In this document: positions 37,340-48,152 of the stretch, piece after piece
Layout: each line of letters starts with the position of its first letter
Numbering within the stretch: the stretch's first letter is position 1
Assembly: GCF_009793335.1 (NCBI RefSeq)
Contig: NZ_WING01000001.1
Coordinates: 7,254,001 to 7,318,000, forward strand
Reading direction: 5' to 3'
Source of the DNA: Actinomadura sp. J1-007
GTDB taxonomy: Bacteria > Actinomycetota > Actinomycetes > Streptosporangiales > Streptosporangiaceae
DNA: 64,000 bases
Notes under the pieces: generated by a model
The model's database searches: none
The model's input: the letters and a program-made list of their open reading frames with translations, nothing else
Told to the model about the DNA's origin: nothing
Program-made: the position numbers and the translations under genes

Positions 37340-37924
37340 CCCGGTCCGAGGTTGCCGAGCGCCGTCGCATGAGCCAAAAGAGGAACGGACCGTCCACCAG
37401 GGCGGTGAGGACACCGCCGCGGATCTCCTCCGGCGCGACCAGGGTGCGCACTGCCAGGTCGGCGACGATGAGGAAGGCGGCACCCAGAAGAACGGCGGCG
37501 GGCAACGCGCGCCGGTGGTCGGCCCCGACCGGCATCGTCAGAGGTGACGGCCAGGAAGCTGGCCACCGCCGAGAGCGCCTCGGCTATGGCCACGCCCGCT
37601 GGCACCAACCGCAGCGTCGTCATTCGCCCGCCGAACGGGCCAGGAAGTACACCGCCGACAGCGCTCCGAAAACGCCGCCAATGACAGCGACGTTGCGCCG
37701 AACACCGCCACCTGGAACGCCGCCGGCACGGCTCCGGCGATGACGCCCGAGGAGACGATCGTCTCCCGGACGGGCGGCCAGGTCGGCTCGGCCAGCGCCG
37801 GATGCGGCCGGTGCGGCACGGTGCCCCACACCTGACCGGCCGGGACGTTGACCGGTCCGACCGCGACGGCGGCCGCGGCGACCACCGGCACGTACGAACC
37901 GCGCCGACGGCGCACGTGCGTCAG
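37340..37924 (-). pseudogene. Remnant of a FecCD-type importer permease
   Basis: Pieces of a BtuC/FecCD permease in order but with large gaps. First comes VGPVNVPAGQVWGTV...PTWPPVRETIV (start of the protein), then SSGVIAGAVPAAFQVAVFGATSLSLAAF, then FGALSAVYFLARSAG and MTTLRLVPAGVAIAEALSAVASFLAVTSDD, and finally GADHRRALPAAVLLGAAFLI to GPFLFWLMRRR (the C-terminus). Roughly 45 residues are missing after RETIV and about 110 after TSDD. One-base shifts add to the damage. This cannot make a transporter. Confidence 0.8.
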
Positions 37925-38292
37925 CCCGTAGACGAAGTCGGGTTCGGCGGCCGGCAGCGCGTCGAAGGAGGGGTACTCCTTGGAGATCACCTTGGTCTTG
38001 CCGTACGCGGCCCGGTACTCCGGCAGGAGGCGGTCATCCAGACAGCCGGTGGCGACCATCGAGTCCTGGAGTCCGAGCGTCGGCATCACCTTGATGGCGT
38101 GCTGGTTCAACGACACCGCGCGCTGGGGCGGGCGCTGGTAGGTGGTTGTGACCCCGCGGTGGTCCATCACCGCGGGGAGACCCCGCGTCGGCGCCCCTCC
38201 GCCGGATCCGGCCCCGCCACGTTCGGGGACCCAGCACATCCGGCGACCAGCATCACCGTAACCGCGGCCAGCAGTCCGCGTCCGCACCTCAC
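37925..38292 (-). pseudogene. Remnant of a FecB/BtuF-type substrate-binding lipoprotein
   Basis: GTG 38292 with AGGGAA upstream begins a clear lipoprotein signal (LLAAVTVMLVAGCAGS). After one missing base in the C-run 38194-38197 the mature part follows: GVTTTYQRPPQRAVSLNQHA, LGLQDSMVATGCLDDRLLPEY and EYPSFDALPAAEPDFVYG. This matches the actinobacterial binding proteins annotated as cobalamin-like or putative F420-0 importers. About two-thirds of the protein is missing; at 37924 the sequence jumps into the permease remnant. Confidence 0.8.
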
Positions 38293-38451
38293 GAGTTCCC
38301 TGTCCTCTCATCAGCCACGGCCCGGAACGGGCGTGCAGGGAAAGGGACGGAAGGGGACAGGGTCGCCGAAAACGGCAATGGCGCGAACGGTCACGAGCAT
38401 GCCGCCGCGTCCTCCTCTCCGGGGAAATCCGCCCCAGGTTCTTCGAGGAGG

Positions 38452-38605
38452 CGACCGCGTGAGTCTCCTGGCTCTCGGGTCGACGCTCGCCCCGGCCTTC
38501 CCACCCGCTCGCACGGGCAGTGGCCTCGTCGGGGCTCGCTCACCGATCACAGTGGCGGGACCGCGCCGGATTCACACCGGCTTCCTCGTTCCGCCGTCGC
38601 CTGTG
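38452..38605 (-). ncRNA. Cobalamin (B12) riboswitch
   Basis: Read leftward, the sequence shows GGAAGCCGGTGTGAATCCGG, then GCGGTCCCGCCACTGTGATCG and, about 80 bases later, GAGCCAGGAGACTCAC. These are the B12-box core (GGUGxAAxUCC, CCCGCxACUGU) and the closing AGCCAGGAxAC segment. It lies 160 bases upstream of the binding-protein remnant and in the right orientation. B12 binding normally shuts off the downstream importer; here the importer is destroyed. Confidence 0.85.
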
Positions 38606-38935
38606 CCGCACATCATGACATACCGGTCGCCGCCGCCCAGGCGGTCTCCACTCCACCGGCCACCGCGCCGCAAGCCGCTCGACGCCGCGGCTGAACGGGT
38701 CGGGGATCCCGGTCGCCGGGTCGCGCGATGGACGGCGGGAGGGCGATCCCGGCTTTGCTTTGGAAAACCTAGTGCTCACTGTGGCACCGGCGCCGCAGAC
38801 GCCTGACATGAGTCTGCGCGACGAGCCGAACCCGTCTGGCAGGCCTGGAACGCCCCCAAGGCGCCCCGCGGCGGACCTCCGATCACCGACCGTATTGGCC
38901 CTCCGCAATGAACGCGTTCGCGTCCCTCGTCGCGG
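38606..38935. other. Gap upstream of the riboswitch, no gene seen
   Basis: About 330 bases. It should contain the leftward promoter of the riboswitch transcript; no coding frame is convincing. Confidence 0.5.
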
Positions 38936-39703
38936 TCACCATGTCTGGTCGCCGGCGCGGACCAGCATCTGGTTGACGGCGACCCGCCGTTCCCGCGTGA
39001 CGATGTAGCCGACGGCGTCCGCGATGTCCTCCGGCCGCAGCGCCTCGATGCCGGCGACCTGGCGGCGGGACGCGTCCCAGACGGTCTCGTTCAGGTGGTC
39101 CACCAGTTCGGTGTCGACGGTGCCGGGCTCCACCATGCTGACCCGGACCTGTTCACTGAGCAGTTCCTGGCGAAGCGACTCGGTGAACGCACCGAGGCCC
39201 GATTTGGTCATGCTGTAGACGCTGCTGCCCGGCCGGACGGTCCGCCCGGCCGCCGAGCCGATGTTCACCAGGTCCGCCACCTGGCGGGGCGATGTGGAGG
39301 CCGCGTAGATCAGGTGCGGGACGGCGGCGTGCGTGACGTGCAGCAGTCCCGTGACGTTGAGCGAGACCATCCGGTCCCACTCCTCGACGGACGTGTGCAG
39401 CGCCGAGCTGAGCAGCATGATCCCGGCGTTGTTGACCAGGATGTCCAGGCGCCCGAGCCGGTCCAGTGTCTCCTGCACCGCGTCCTCGGCGCGTTCGGGG
39501 TCGGTGAGGTCGGCCGGCACCGCGACGGCGTGCCCGCCCGACGCGGCGATGCCGCTCGCGACCTGGTCCAGGCGGTCGCGGCGGCGGGCGACCAGGGCGA
39601 CCGCCGAACCGTCCCGGGCCAGGCGGCGTGCGGTCGCGGCGCCTATCCCGCTGCTGGCGCCGGTGACGAGCGCGACGGCTCCGTCCAGCGGCTGATCGGA
39701 CAT
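38936..39703 (-). CDS. Short-chain dehydrogenase/reductase
   Basis: 255-residue classical SDR: TGASSGIG, NNAG, catalytic Ser in NIGSAAG and YSMTK. VARRRDR after the second strand suggests NADP(H). The C-terminal RRVAVNQMLVRAGDQTW matches clavaldehyde-dehydrogenase-like/YdfG-like SDRs. GGAAGG lies upstream of ATG 39703. It follows the two LAL regulator genes on the same strand and may be their target. Confidence 0.88.
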   Translation of the reverse strand: MSDQPLDGAVALVTGASSGIGAATARRLARDGSAVALVARRRDRLDQVASGIAASGGHAVAVPADLTDPERAEDAVQETLDRLGRLDILVNNAGIMLLSSALHTSVEEWDRMVSLNVTGLLHVTHAAVPHLIYAASTSPRQVADLVNIGSAAGRTVRPGSSVYSMTKSGLGAFTESLRQELLSEQVRVSMVEPGTVDTELVDHLNETVWDASRRQVAGIEALRPEDIADAVGYIVTRERRVAVNQMLVRAGDQTW

Positions 39704-39857
39704 GACGGCCTCATTCCTTCCGCGATCCAGGAGTCGAGTCCCGGAGCTGTGCCTCCTGCGCTCGGCGAAACGCCGACAGGACCAGCCTCGTGGGGAGGGC
39801 CACCGGGTCGCACCAGGGTGTCTCCCTGGTCGACACCGGCCAGGGACCCCCCGGACT

Positions 39858-42636
39858 TCACGCGGGGTGCGAGGAGCCGGAGTCGTCGCGCGGAAGAACG
39901 TCGGGAAGCTGCTTGCGGGAGCCGACCCCGAGCTTGGCGAAGATCTTGCGGAGGTGCCACTCGACGGTGCGGGGCTCAGGAAGAGCCGGGCCCCGACCTC
40001 CGGGTTGGACAGGCCGTCCCGCACGAGCAGGGCGATCTGCCGCTCCTGCGGGGTCAGCTCCCCGCTCGCCGGGGTCTCGGTCCTGCGTTTGCGGACGGTC
40101 TCGCCGGTGGCGAGGAGCTCGCGCCGGGCGCGCTCGGCGAATGCCTCCATCCCGATCGTCGTGAACATCTCGTAGGCGGTCCGCAGGTGGGCCCGCGCCT
40201 CGTCCCGCTGCCGGTCCCGCCGCAGCCACTCGCCGTACAGCAGGTGTGCGCGCGCCAGTTCGGGACGCATGATCGTCCGGCCCAGCCGCTCGATCGCCTC
40301 GCGGTAGAGGTCGGCCGCGGCGGCGTCGTCGCTCATCAGGGCCCGGCAGCGTGTCAGGATTCCTTGAGCCCAGTCGGTGTCGCACGGTTCCGTCACGTCC
40401 GCCAGGTTCTCGAGCGCCCCGTGGGCGGCGGTGTCGTCCCCGGTGCGCACCGCCGCCTCGACGAGCTCGGGCAGCGCCCATTGGGAGACGAGCGCGTTGG
40501 CGCTCTCGATGGTGGCCTGGGCCTCCGTCAGAGCCCGCTCGTGGTTGGCGAGGCCGTTGTGCAGGATCGCGGCCGCCCAGTGCGCCGACGCGACGCCGTT
40601 CAGCTGGCCGGTGGCGCCGGCCTCCTCGATCGTGGCGGCGATCAGTGCCGCGGCCTCGGCCGCCCGGCCCTGCATCGCCGTCAGCAGGAGCCGGGTGTGC
40701 TGGGTCATGGGCACGCCCGTCGCGGCGGTGGCGGCGTCGGCCTCCGCGACCATCGCGGCCGCGGTGGCGAAGTCGCCGGCCAGCGAGGCCGGTATCCCCA
40801 GCGCGTGGAGGTAGATGGGCAGCTCGGACAGGGCGCCGATCGCGCGCACCTCGGCGATCACCCTGACCGGCCACTCGGTCGTGGGCCGGTCCTCCCAGAC
40901 GAGCGCCGGTAGCGCACCGGCGACCCAACTCCACTTCATGAGGTTCTGCACAGGAGCCTCAAGGAGCGCCCGCGCGCCCTGCCGCAGCGCGGGAAGCGCG
41001 GCGCTCCGGCCGTCGGTGATGAGCAGCGCGCAACCTTCGAGCGAGAGATCGAGGGCGCTCGGTTCGCCTTCGGGGAGGGGAGCCTCCTGATCGCCTGGGA
41101 GATCGCCATGAGGCTGTCCCGGTTCGCGGCCCCGTACGACGCGCTTCCCCAGGCGATGAGGTAGGTCTCCCGCGCCAGGGCCATGTCGAAGGACTCCAGC
41201 CGCTGCGCGGCCGCGAGCAGCATCGGGGGCGCCTCGTTGTTGAAGCCGGCGGCGAAGGTGATGTGGCCGCGGGCGAGGTGGGCGCGCACGCGCTGGTACT
41301 CGCTCTGGGCGTCCCGGTCGGCGATGTCGGCGAGGTTCCGGCCGGCGTCGAGATCGCCCGCGTGGCGGCTCGCGTCGGCGGCCGCCAAGGCGCGCTCGGC
41401 GCGCCGCGAGGCGTCCGCGGTCAGCGCCACGGACCGTTGCAGGAACGCCGCGGCGGCGGCGAGCCCGCCGCGCGCCTGCGCCCGGTCGGCGGACCGCTCC
41501 AGTTCGGCGGCGACCGACTCGTCCGGCATGGTCGTCGCGGACGCCAGGTGCCAGGCCCGGCGGTCGGGGTCGGCCTTCGCGTCGATGACCTCAGCCAGTG
41601 CCAGATGGACCGCCCGGCGGTCCTTCTGCTTCGCCGAGCGGTACACGGCGGAGCGGACGAGCGGGTGGCGGAAGACGACGCGCGTGTCGAACTCCAGCAG
41701 GCCGTCCGTCCCGTGCGCCAGCACCGTCGCCGGGGAGATCCCGAGCCGTTCGGCGGCGTGCCATACCAGGGACGGGTCGCCGGTCGGCTCGGCGGCGGCG
41801 AGCAGCAGGAGCAGGCGGGTCTGCTCGGGCAGGTCCTCGATCCGGGACAGGAAGCTCTGCTCGATCCGGTCCGGCAGCGTGTCGGCGTGCAGCAGGCCGA
41901 ATCCGCCTGCCATCTGGGTCAAGGTCAGCCCGCGCGGCAGTTCCAGCAGGGCGAGCGGGTTGCCCTGGGCCTCGGCCACGAACCGCTCGCGGACGTACCG
42001 GTCGAGCCGGACGGGCGTCACCGAGTCCAGGAGGGCGTAGGCGTCGGCGTCGTTCAGCCCGGTGACCTCCAGTTCCGGAAGCCCGAGCAGGTCTCTCGGC
42101 TGCTGCCGGGTGCCGAAGACGAGGGCGACCGACTCGGCCAGCAGCCGGCGCGCGACGAAGCCGAGGACCTGCGCGGAGGTACGGTCCGTCCACTGCGCGT
42201 CGTCGACCACGCACAGCAGGGGGCTGTTCTCGGAGGCCGCGGACAGCAGGCCCAGCACGGCCAGGCCGACCAGGAACCGTTCCGGCGGCGGCCCCGCCCG
42301 CGTCCCGAACACCGTCTCCAGCGCGTGGCGCTGCGGCTCGGGGAGGTGCTCCAGGCGGTCCAGCAGCGGTGCGCACAACTGGTGCAGCGTGGCGAACGGC
42401 AGCTCCATCTCCGACTCGACCCCGACCGCGCGCAGCACCTGCATGCCCGTCGCCGCGTTCTCCGCGTACTCCAGCAGCGCCGACTTCCCGACGCCCGGCG
42501 CCCCGTGCACCACGAGCACGCGGCTCTGCCCCGTGCGGACGGCCGCGATCATCTCATCGAAGACGGCGCACTCCGGCCCCCGCCCGAGGAGCCCGACATT
42601 TCCCGCATGCCCGGCCCCGCCTGTACGCGCGCCCAC
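39858..42636 (-). CDS. LAL-type LuxR regulator, copy 1 (two one-base frameshifts)
   Basis: Large ATPase regulator of about 925 residues after correction. Walker A HGAPGVGKS and Walker B LLCVVDDAQW lie in the N-terminal AAA domain, followed by a long TPR-like helical region and a C-terminal GerE HTH (LTPQERQIALLVRDGLSNPEVGARLFLSPRTVEWHLRKIFAKLGV). The frame is lost at the G-run 41072-41075 and again at 39971-39974, in the middle of the HTH. Adding one base at each restores agreement with copy 2. GTG 42636 is the likely start. It should activate its targets in response to an unknown ligand. Confidence 0.82.
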
Positions 42637-42830
42637 CCGCCACCCCGCCCTTATTGCGGAAAATGCTCTTGCGTGTTGAATTATGTCCGAATCCGCATCC
42701 GAGGTGCGAGCTCAAGCGAGATCCGGGCTCGACCGCCGCGCGTCCGACACCATGCTCGACCTGCGCGTCGGCCTCGGCACGCGCCGCCGTACGCCCCGGC
42801 GGCGCGGCCTTGCCGAAGCCGGCCTCTCCC

Positions 42831-45625
42831 TCACTCCGGGGTGAGAACGTGCTCGCTGGGCGGCAGGACGTCGCGCAACTGCCTGCGCGAGGTGATCGAC
42901 AGCTTGGCGAAGACCTTGCGCAGGTGCCACTCGACCGTGCGCGGGCTGAGGAACAGCCGCGTGCCGATCTCCGGGTTGGACAGGCCCTCCCGTACGAGCA
43001 GTGCGATCTGCCGCTCCTGCGGGGTCAGCTCCTCGCCGGACGCGGCCTCGACCGCGTGCTTGCGGACGCTCTCGCCCGTGGCGAGCAGTTCGCGGTGGGC
43101 CCGCTCGGCGAACGCCTCCATCCCGATCGCCGTGAACATCTCGTACGCGGTGCGCAGCTGCTCCCGCGCCTCGACCCGCTGCCGGCTCCGGCGCAGCCAC
43201 TCGCCGTACAGCAGATGAGCGCGCGCGAGCTCCGGGCGCAGCTCCGTGCGGCCCAGCCGTTCGATCGCCTCGCGGTGGAACTCCCGCGCGGACGGCCCGT
43301 CGCTCAGCAGCGCCCGGGAACGGGCGAGCACGCCGAGGGCCCAATCCGTCCCCGACGGCTGCGTCGCGTCCGCCAGGTCTTCGAGCGCCGCGCGCGCGAT
43401 GTCGTCCTCACCGGCGCGCACCGCCGCCTCGACCAGTTCGGGCAGCGCCCAGACCGACACCCACAGCTCCCCCATCCGGGTGCAGACCTGGGCCGCCGCC
43501 AGCGCCTGCCGGTAGCGGCCGAGCCCGTTGTAGAGGACCGCGGCCGCCCACTGGGCGACCGTGACCCCCATCAGCTGGCCGCCGGCGCCGGCCTCCTCGA
43601 TCGTGGCGGCGATCAGCGCCTCGGCCTCGGCCTCCCTGCCCCGCAGGGCGTTCAGCCGGAGCTCGACGTGCGGCGCGATGGGCACCCCGGTCGCCGCGCA
43701 GACGTCCTCGATCTCCGCGACGATCGAGGACGCGGCGGTGAAGTCCCCGGTCCAGGCGATGGCTATCCCAAGGGAGGTCAGGCAGAACGGGAGCTCGGTC
43801 AGGGCGCCGGCGGCGCGCACCCCCTCGACGACCCGGCCGACGAGGACGCGCATGGCCCGGTCGTCCCAGACGGCGGCGCTGACGCCGTTGGCCACCCAGC
43901 CCCATTTCAAGACCTCGCGCACCGGCAGGTCTTCCAGCGCGGCAAGCGCCCGTTGCAGGACGGGGACGGCGGCGGCCCGGCTCTCGGTGACGAGCAGCGC
44001 GTACCCTTCGAGCACGAGGTCGAGGACGTGCGGGGCGCCCGCCGGGGGCGGCAGCGCCTTCACGGCCTCCGAGATCGCCGTGAGGCTGTCGGAGTCCGCG
44101 GCGATCAGCGCCGCGGTGCCCCACGCGATCAGATACGTCTCGCGCGCGAGGTCCATGTCGAAGGGCTCGATCCGCTGCGCGGCCGCCAGCAGCAGCGGCG
44201 GGGCCTCCTGGTTGAGGCCGGCCGCGAACGTGATCCGGCTTCGGACCAGCTGCGCCCGGACGCGCTGGAACTCGCTCTGGGCGTCGCGGTCGGCGATGTC
44301 GGCGAACCGGCGCGCGGCGTCGAGGTCGCCGGCCTGGAGGGTCGCGTCGGCGGCGGCCACCGCGCGCTCGGCGCGCCGCGACGAGTCGACGGTCAACACG
44401 ACGCAGCGTTGCAGGAACGCCGCGGCGGCGGCGAGCCCGCCGCGCGCCTGCGCCCGGTCGGCGGACCGCTCCAATTCTGCGGCGACGGACTCGTCCGGCG
44501 CGGCCGCCGCGGCCGCCAGGTGCCAGGCGCGGCGGTCAGGGTCGACCTTGGGGTCGGTGACCTCGGCCAGCGCCAGATGCACCGCCCGGAGGTCCTCCTT
44601 CGACGCCGACCGGTACACGGCCGAACGCACGAGCGGATGGCGGAACGTCACGCGCGCGTCCAGTGACAGCCATTCCCGCGTGCCGTCGGCGAGCGCCTCC
44701 TCTGATGCCGCGCCGAGCCGGCCGGCGGCGCCCCAGACCAGGGTGGGGTCGCCGACCGGCTCGGCCGCGGCGATCAGCAGGAGCAGCCGGGCCTGCTCGG
44801 CAGGCCGCCGATCCGGGACAGGAAGCTCTGCTCGATCCGGCCCGGCAGCGTGTCCGAACGCAGGAGCCCGAACCCGCCCGCCATCTGGGTCACGGTCAGC
44901 CCGCGCGGCAGCTCCATCAGGGCCAGCGGATTGCCCCTGGTCTCGGTGACGATCCGGTCGCGGACGTGCTGGTCGAGACGGCCGTAGGTGACCGAGTCCA
45001 GGAGGCTGTGCGCGTCCGCGTCCAGGAGACCGGTGACCTCCAGTTCGGGGAGCCCGATCAGATCCTGGGAGCGCTCCCGGGCACCGAAGACCAGAACGAC
45101 CGACTCCGCCAGCAGCCGCCGGGCCACGAAGCCGAGGACCTGCAACGACGTCTGGTCCACCCACTGGGCGTCATCGACCACGCACAGCAGCGGACGCTCC
45201 TCCGACGCGTCCGACAGGAGGCTGAGCACCGCCAGCCCGACCAGGAACCGTTCGGGTGGCGCCTCCGCCCGTATCCCGAACACCGTCTCCAGCGCGTGGC
45301 GCTGCGGCTCGGGCAGGTGCTCCAAGCGGTCCAGCAGCGGTGCGCACAACTGATGCAGCGTGGCGAACGGCAGCTCCATCTCCGACTCGACCCCGACCGC
45401 GCGCAGCACCTGCATGTCCGTCGCCGCGTTCTCCGCGTACTCCAGCAGCGCCGACTTCCCGACGCCCGGCGCCCCGTGCACCACGAGCACGCGGCTCTCA
45501 CCGGCGTCGACGGCCGCGAGCATCCGGTCCACGACGGCGCGCTCCGGCCCCCGCCCGAGCAATACGACACTCTCCCCGTGGCCCGCGCCGCGTCTCCGTT
45601 GTTCCACCGCTACCGCCTTCGTCAC
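42831..45625 (-). CDS. LAL-type LuxR regulator, copy 2 (one-base frameshift)
   Basis: About 930 residues with the same layout as copy 1 and very similar sequence (for example both contain ESEMELPFATLHQLCAPLLD). It ends in an intact GerE HTH (LSPRTVEWHLRKVFAKLSI). The frame breaks near 44799-44800, where one missing base separates SRIGGLP from EQARLLLLIAAAEP. It starts at GTG 45625. The two copies are tandem, 194 bases apart, so they arose by duplication. Confidence 0.85.
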
Positions 45626-45839
45626 GCGCCCGGCTCTGGTCGACCGCGTATCGGGACACCTTCATCGTGACCACAAAGATCGCCAGCCTCAGTTCGATGA
45701 TCCCAGATTCAACGGCCTGCTCACGGCTTCGGCGAGAGCGTGCCGACCGCCCGGCCGGCACTGGCCGTCCGGCGACCTCGCCGCACTGGGGAGAGTTCCT
45801 TACCGCCGGCGGTGCCGCAGGTCAGGGGCGTTGCCAGCG
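45626..45839. other. Gap upstream of the LAL copy 2 gene
   Basis: No gene seen. Includes a short AT-richer part near 45650-45710 that could be the LAL promoter. Confidence 0.45.
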
Positions 45840-46232
45840 GCGCGGCACGAGGCCGGTGCGGCCGTTCACGGACCCGACGGTCACGGCGGTGCGGGGCCGG
45901 CCAGCAGGTCCGTGATGAAGCGGGCCACGGCGTCCGCACCGTGGGTCGGGTGGACGGGTCATTCACAGCACCTGGTCGATGCCCTGCTCGGAGACGTTGA
46001 CGGTCAGTAGCCGGCGCTGCTCGGACCCGGTCACCGGCGCGCGGCGCCCGGACTGGAGGTGCGCGCGGGCCCTGCTGACGAGTTTGCGGGCCGCGACGTC
46101 ACTGGCCTGAAGAATGTCGGCGGTCTGCGGATAGGGGTAGTCGAACGCCTCCCGCAGCACGTACGCCGCGCGTTCCGTGGGTGAGAGCCGCTCCAGCAGG
46201 AGCAGCACCGCGAAGCCGAGGGCCGCCGACAC
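45840..46232 (-). pseudogene. Scrambled remnant of an ECF sigma factor (SigJ/ECF41-like)
   Basis: From 46232 the frame gives sigma region 4 (LERLSPTERAAYVLREAFDY to LVSRARAHLQS), close to the intact sigma factor at 50391-51149. It then jumps to VNVSEQGIDQVL, the normal end of the SnoaL tail. Further downstream, in another frame, lies HGADAVARFITDLLAGPAPP and VTVGSVNGRTGLV, a part that should come before that end. Region 2 is absent. The tail is thus deleted and rearranged. Confidence 0.7.
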
Positions 46233-46286
46233 CGGCCCGCCCAGCGGCGGTGAAGCCGATGGGCGGGCCGGCGGGCAGGGCTCCGG

Positions 46287-47012
46287 TCAGCCTCGCCGGT
46301 CACCGACGGCGTCGAGGATGGAGGCGACCACCGCGTCCGGCCGGGACGCGGCGATCGCGTGCGAGGCGCCCGCGATCTCGCGGGTTCCCTGCGCGGAGGC
46401 CCGGTCGGCCATGAACCGCAGCAGCTCGGCCGGGATGTTGAGGTCGCGGTCGCCGAAGACGAACCAGGACGGCTTGGTGCGCCAGGCCGCCTCGCTCACC
46501 TCCAGCCCGTCGGTCAGCGCCTTCTCCGTCACCGGGCGCTGGGTGGCCGCCATCAGGGCGGCCTCGCCGGCCTCCAGGTCCGCGCAGAACTGGGCGTGGT
46601 ACTTCTGGTCCGCGATCCGGAACTCGTTGCCGCCGGAGGCGACCGGGTAGGCGGCCAGCGCGCCGCCCAGGGAGCTGCCCTCGAACTTGCCGGACAGTTG
46701 CAGGGCGCTCTCGCCGGTCTCGGGGGCGAAGGCGGCGACGTACACCAGGGACCGGACGGCAGGATCGCCGGCCGCCGCCTGGGTGATCACCATGCCGCCG
46801 TAGGAGTGGCCGACGAGGACGACCGGACGGCCGATCCCGCCGATCACGTCACGCAGGTAGGCGGCGTCGCCCGCCACGCTGCGCAGCGGGTTGGCCGCGG
46901 CCACGGCCTCCAGGCCGCGGCCGTGCAGGTCCCGGATGACGCGGTTCCAGCTCGCCGACTCGGCGAACGCTCCGTGGACCAGGACGACGACGGGCTGCTC
47001 GCTGGTGGTCAT
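46287..47012 (-). CDS. Alpha/beta hydrolase (EstC/salicylate-esterase-like)
   Basis: 241 residues. HGAFAESASW near the N-terminus, nucleophile elbow GHSYGG, Asp in FGDRDLNIP and His in GASHAIAAS complete the triad. This close group is often annotated as alpha/beta hydrolase or chloroperoxidase-like esterase. Its ATG overlaps the stop of the upstream hydrolase gene (ATGA), so both come from one transcript. Confidence 0.88.
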   Translation of the reverse strand: MTTSEQPVVVLVHGAFAESASWNRVIRDLHGRGLEAVAAANPLRSVAGDAAYLRDVIGGIGRPVVLVGHSYGGMVITQAAAGDPAVRSLVYVAAFAPETGESALQLSGKFEGSSLGGALAAYPVASGGNEFRIADQKYHAQFCADLEAGEAALMAATQRPVTEKALTDGLEVSEAAWRTKPSWFVFGDRDLNIPAELLRFMADRASAQGTREIAGASHAIAASRPDAVVASILDAVGDRRG

Positions 47013-47971
47013 CGGTCTTCCTCTCCGGTGTGCAGGGCGAACTTCAGGGCCGCGACGGCCTGCGCCGTCGCGGCCCGTGCGGCGCGGGTGCCGCGGACGG
47101 GGTCGAGCATCATGAAGTCGTGGAGCGTGCCGTTGTAGCGGACGCTGGTGGTGGGCACCTCGGCCTCGGTGAGGCGGCGGGCGTACGCCTCGCCCTCGTC
47201 GCGCAGCACGTCGTTCTCGTCCACGATGACGAACGCGGGCGGGAGGCCGGCCAGGTCGTCGAGGGTGGCGCGCAGCGGCGAGGCGGTGATCTCGGCGCGC
47301 TCGGCGGGGTCGGTGGTGTAGGCGTCCCAGAACCAGGCCATGGCCTTGGCGGTCAGGTACGGTCCGTCGGCGAACTCGCGGTAGCTGCCCGTGTCCTGGG
47401 CGGCGTCGGTGACCGGGTAGTACAGCGACTGGTGCACGAACGCCACGTCCCCGCGCCGCTTGGCCATGATGGTCAGCGCGGCCGTCATGTTCCCGCCGAC
47501 CGAGTCGCCGGCGACCGCCAGGCGGGAGGCGTCCAGGCCCTCCTCCGCGCCGTGCCGGGTGATCCACCGAGCGGTGGCGTACGCCTGCTCGATCGCCACC
47601 GGGTACCTGGCCTCGGGCGACCGGTCGTACTCCACGAAGACCACCGCGGCGTGCGCGCCGACCGCCAGCTCGCGCACCAGCCGGTCGTGCGTGCCGGCGT
47701 TGCCGAGCACCCAGCCGCCGCCGTGCACGTACAGCACGACCGGCAGCCCGTCCCCGGCGTCGACGGGCCGGACGATGCGGACCCGGACGTCGCCCACCGC
47801 GGCCGCCACGGTGATCCACTTCTCGTCGATCCCGGGCTTGTCGACCGGGGCGGCCTGGAGGTCGTCCAGGACCTTGCGGGCCCCCTCGACGCCCAGCTCG
47901 TACAGGAACGGCGGCTTGGACGTGGCGTCGGCGAGCTCCTGCGCCGCCGGTTCGAGAACGTGCTCACTCAT
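47009..47971 (-). CDS. Alpha/beta hydrolase, HSL-type esterase
   Basis: 320 residues with YVHGGGWVLG (oxyanion hole), GDSVGGNM (nucleophile), VDENDVLRDEG (Asp) and GTLHDFMML (His). Typical bacterial HSL esterase of the Est/Aes type. AAGGGA precedes ATG 47971. First gene of a two-hydrolase unit whose upstream region holds the shared element at 48036-48083. Confidence 0.9.
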   Translation of the reverse strand: MSEHVLEPAAQELADATSKPPFLYELGVEGARKVLDDLQAAPVDKPGIDEKWITVAAAVGDVRVRIVRPVDAGDGLPVVLYVHGGGWVLGNAGTHDRLVRELAVGAHAAVVFVEYDRSPEARYPVAIEQAYATARWITRHGAEEGLDASRLAVAGDSVGGNMTAALTIMAKRRGDVAFVHQSLYYPVTDAAQDTGSYREFADGPYLTAKAMAWFWDAYTTDPAERAEITASPLRATLDDLAGLPPAFVIVDENDVLRDEGEAYARRLTEAEVPTTSVRYNGTLHDFMMLDPVRGTRAARAATAQAVAALKFALHTGEEDR

Positions 47972-48035
47972 CGGTGTGTCCCTTCTGAAACTGTTCTTCG
48001 CTCGTCATCGGTCTCTCCGGTCGCTGCTTCGGGGT

Positions 48036-48083
48036 CGATGTCCATCACGGTCGCCGGGCCGGGGATCCCGGGGCACCCGGGTG
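48036..48083 (-). promoter_or_regulatory. Shared promoter-like element, copy A
   Basis: Read leftward: CACCCGGGTGCC, then CCGGCCCGGCGACCGTGATG and CATCG. It lies 65 bases upstream of the hydrolase start. Copies B (50172-50219) and C (51275-51322) have the same parts at the same spacing: 40 bases from CACCC to the end of the GTGAT-like block. Confidence 0.55.
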
Positions 48084-48152
48084 GGGCCCTGGGAGAGTCC
48101 CTGGGGTGACGCAGAACCCCTGGTGGCCGTACCGCGAGGTCGCCACGCGTGG

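Noticed and set aside
38936..40951. Natural fusion of a LuxR regulator to an SDR
   Set aside because: The join exists only because of the frame loss at 39971-39974. The SDR has its own ribosome site and ATG at 39703, and the corrected regulator ends at 39858.
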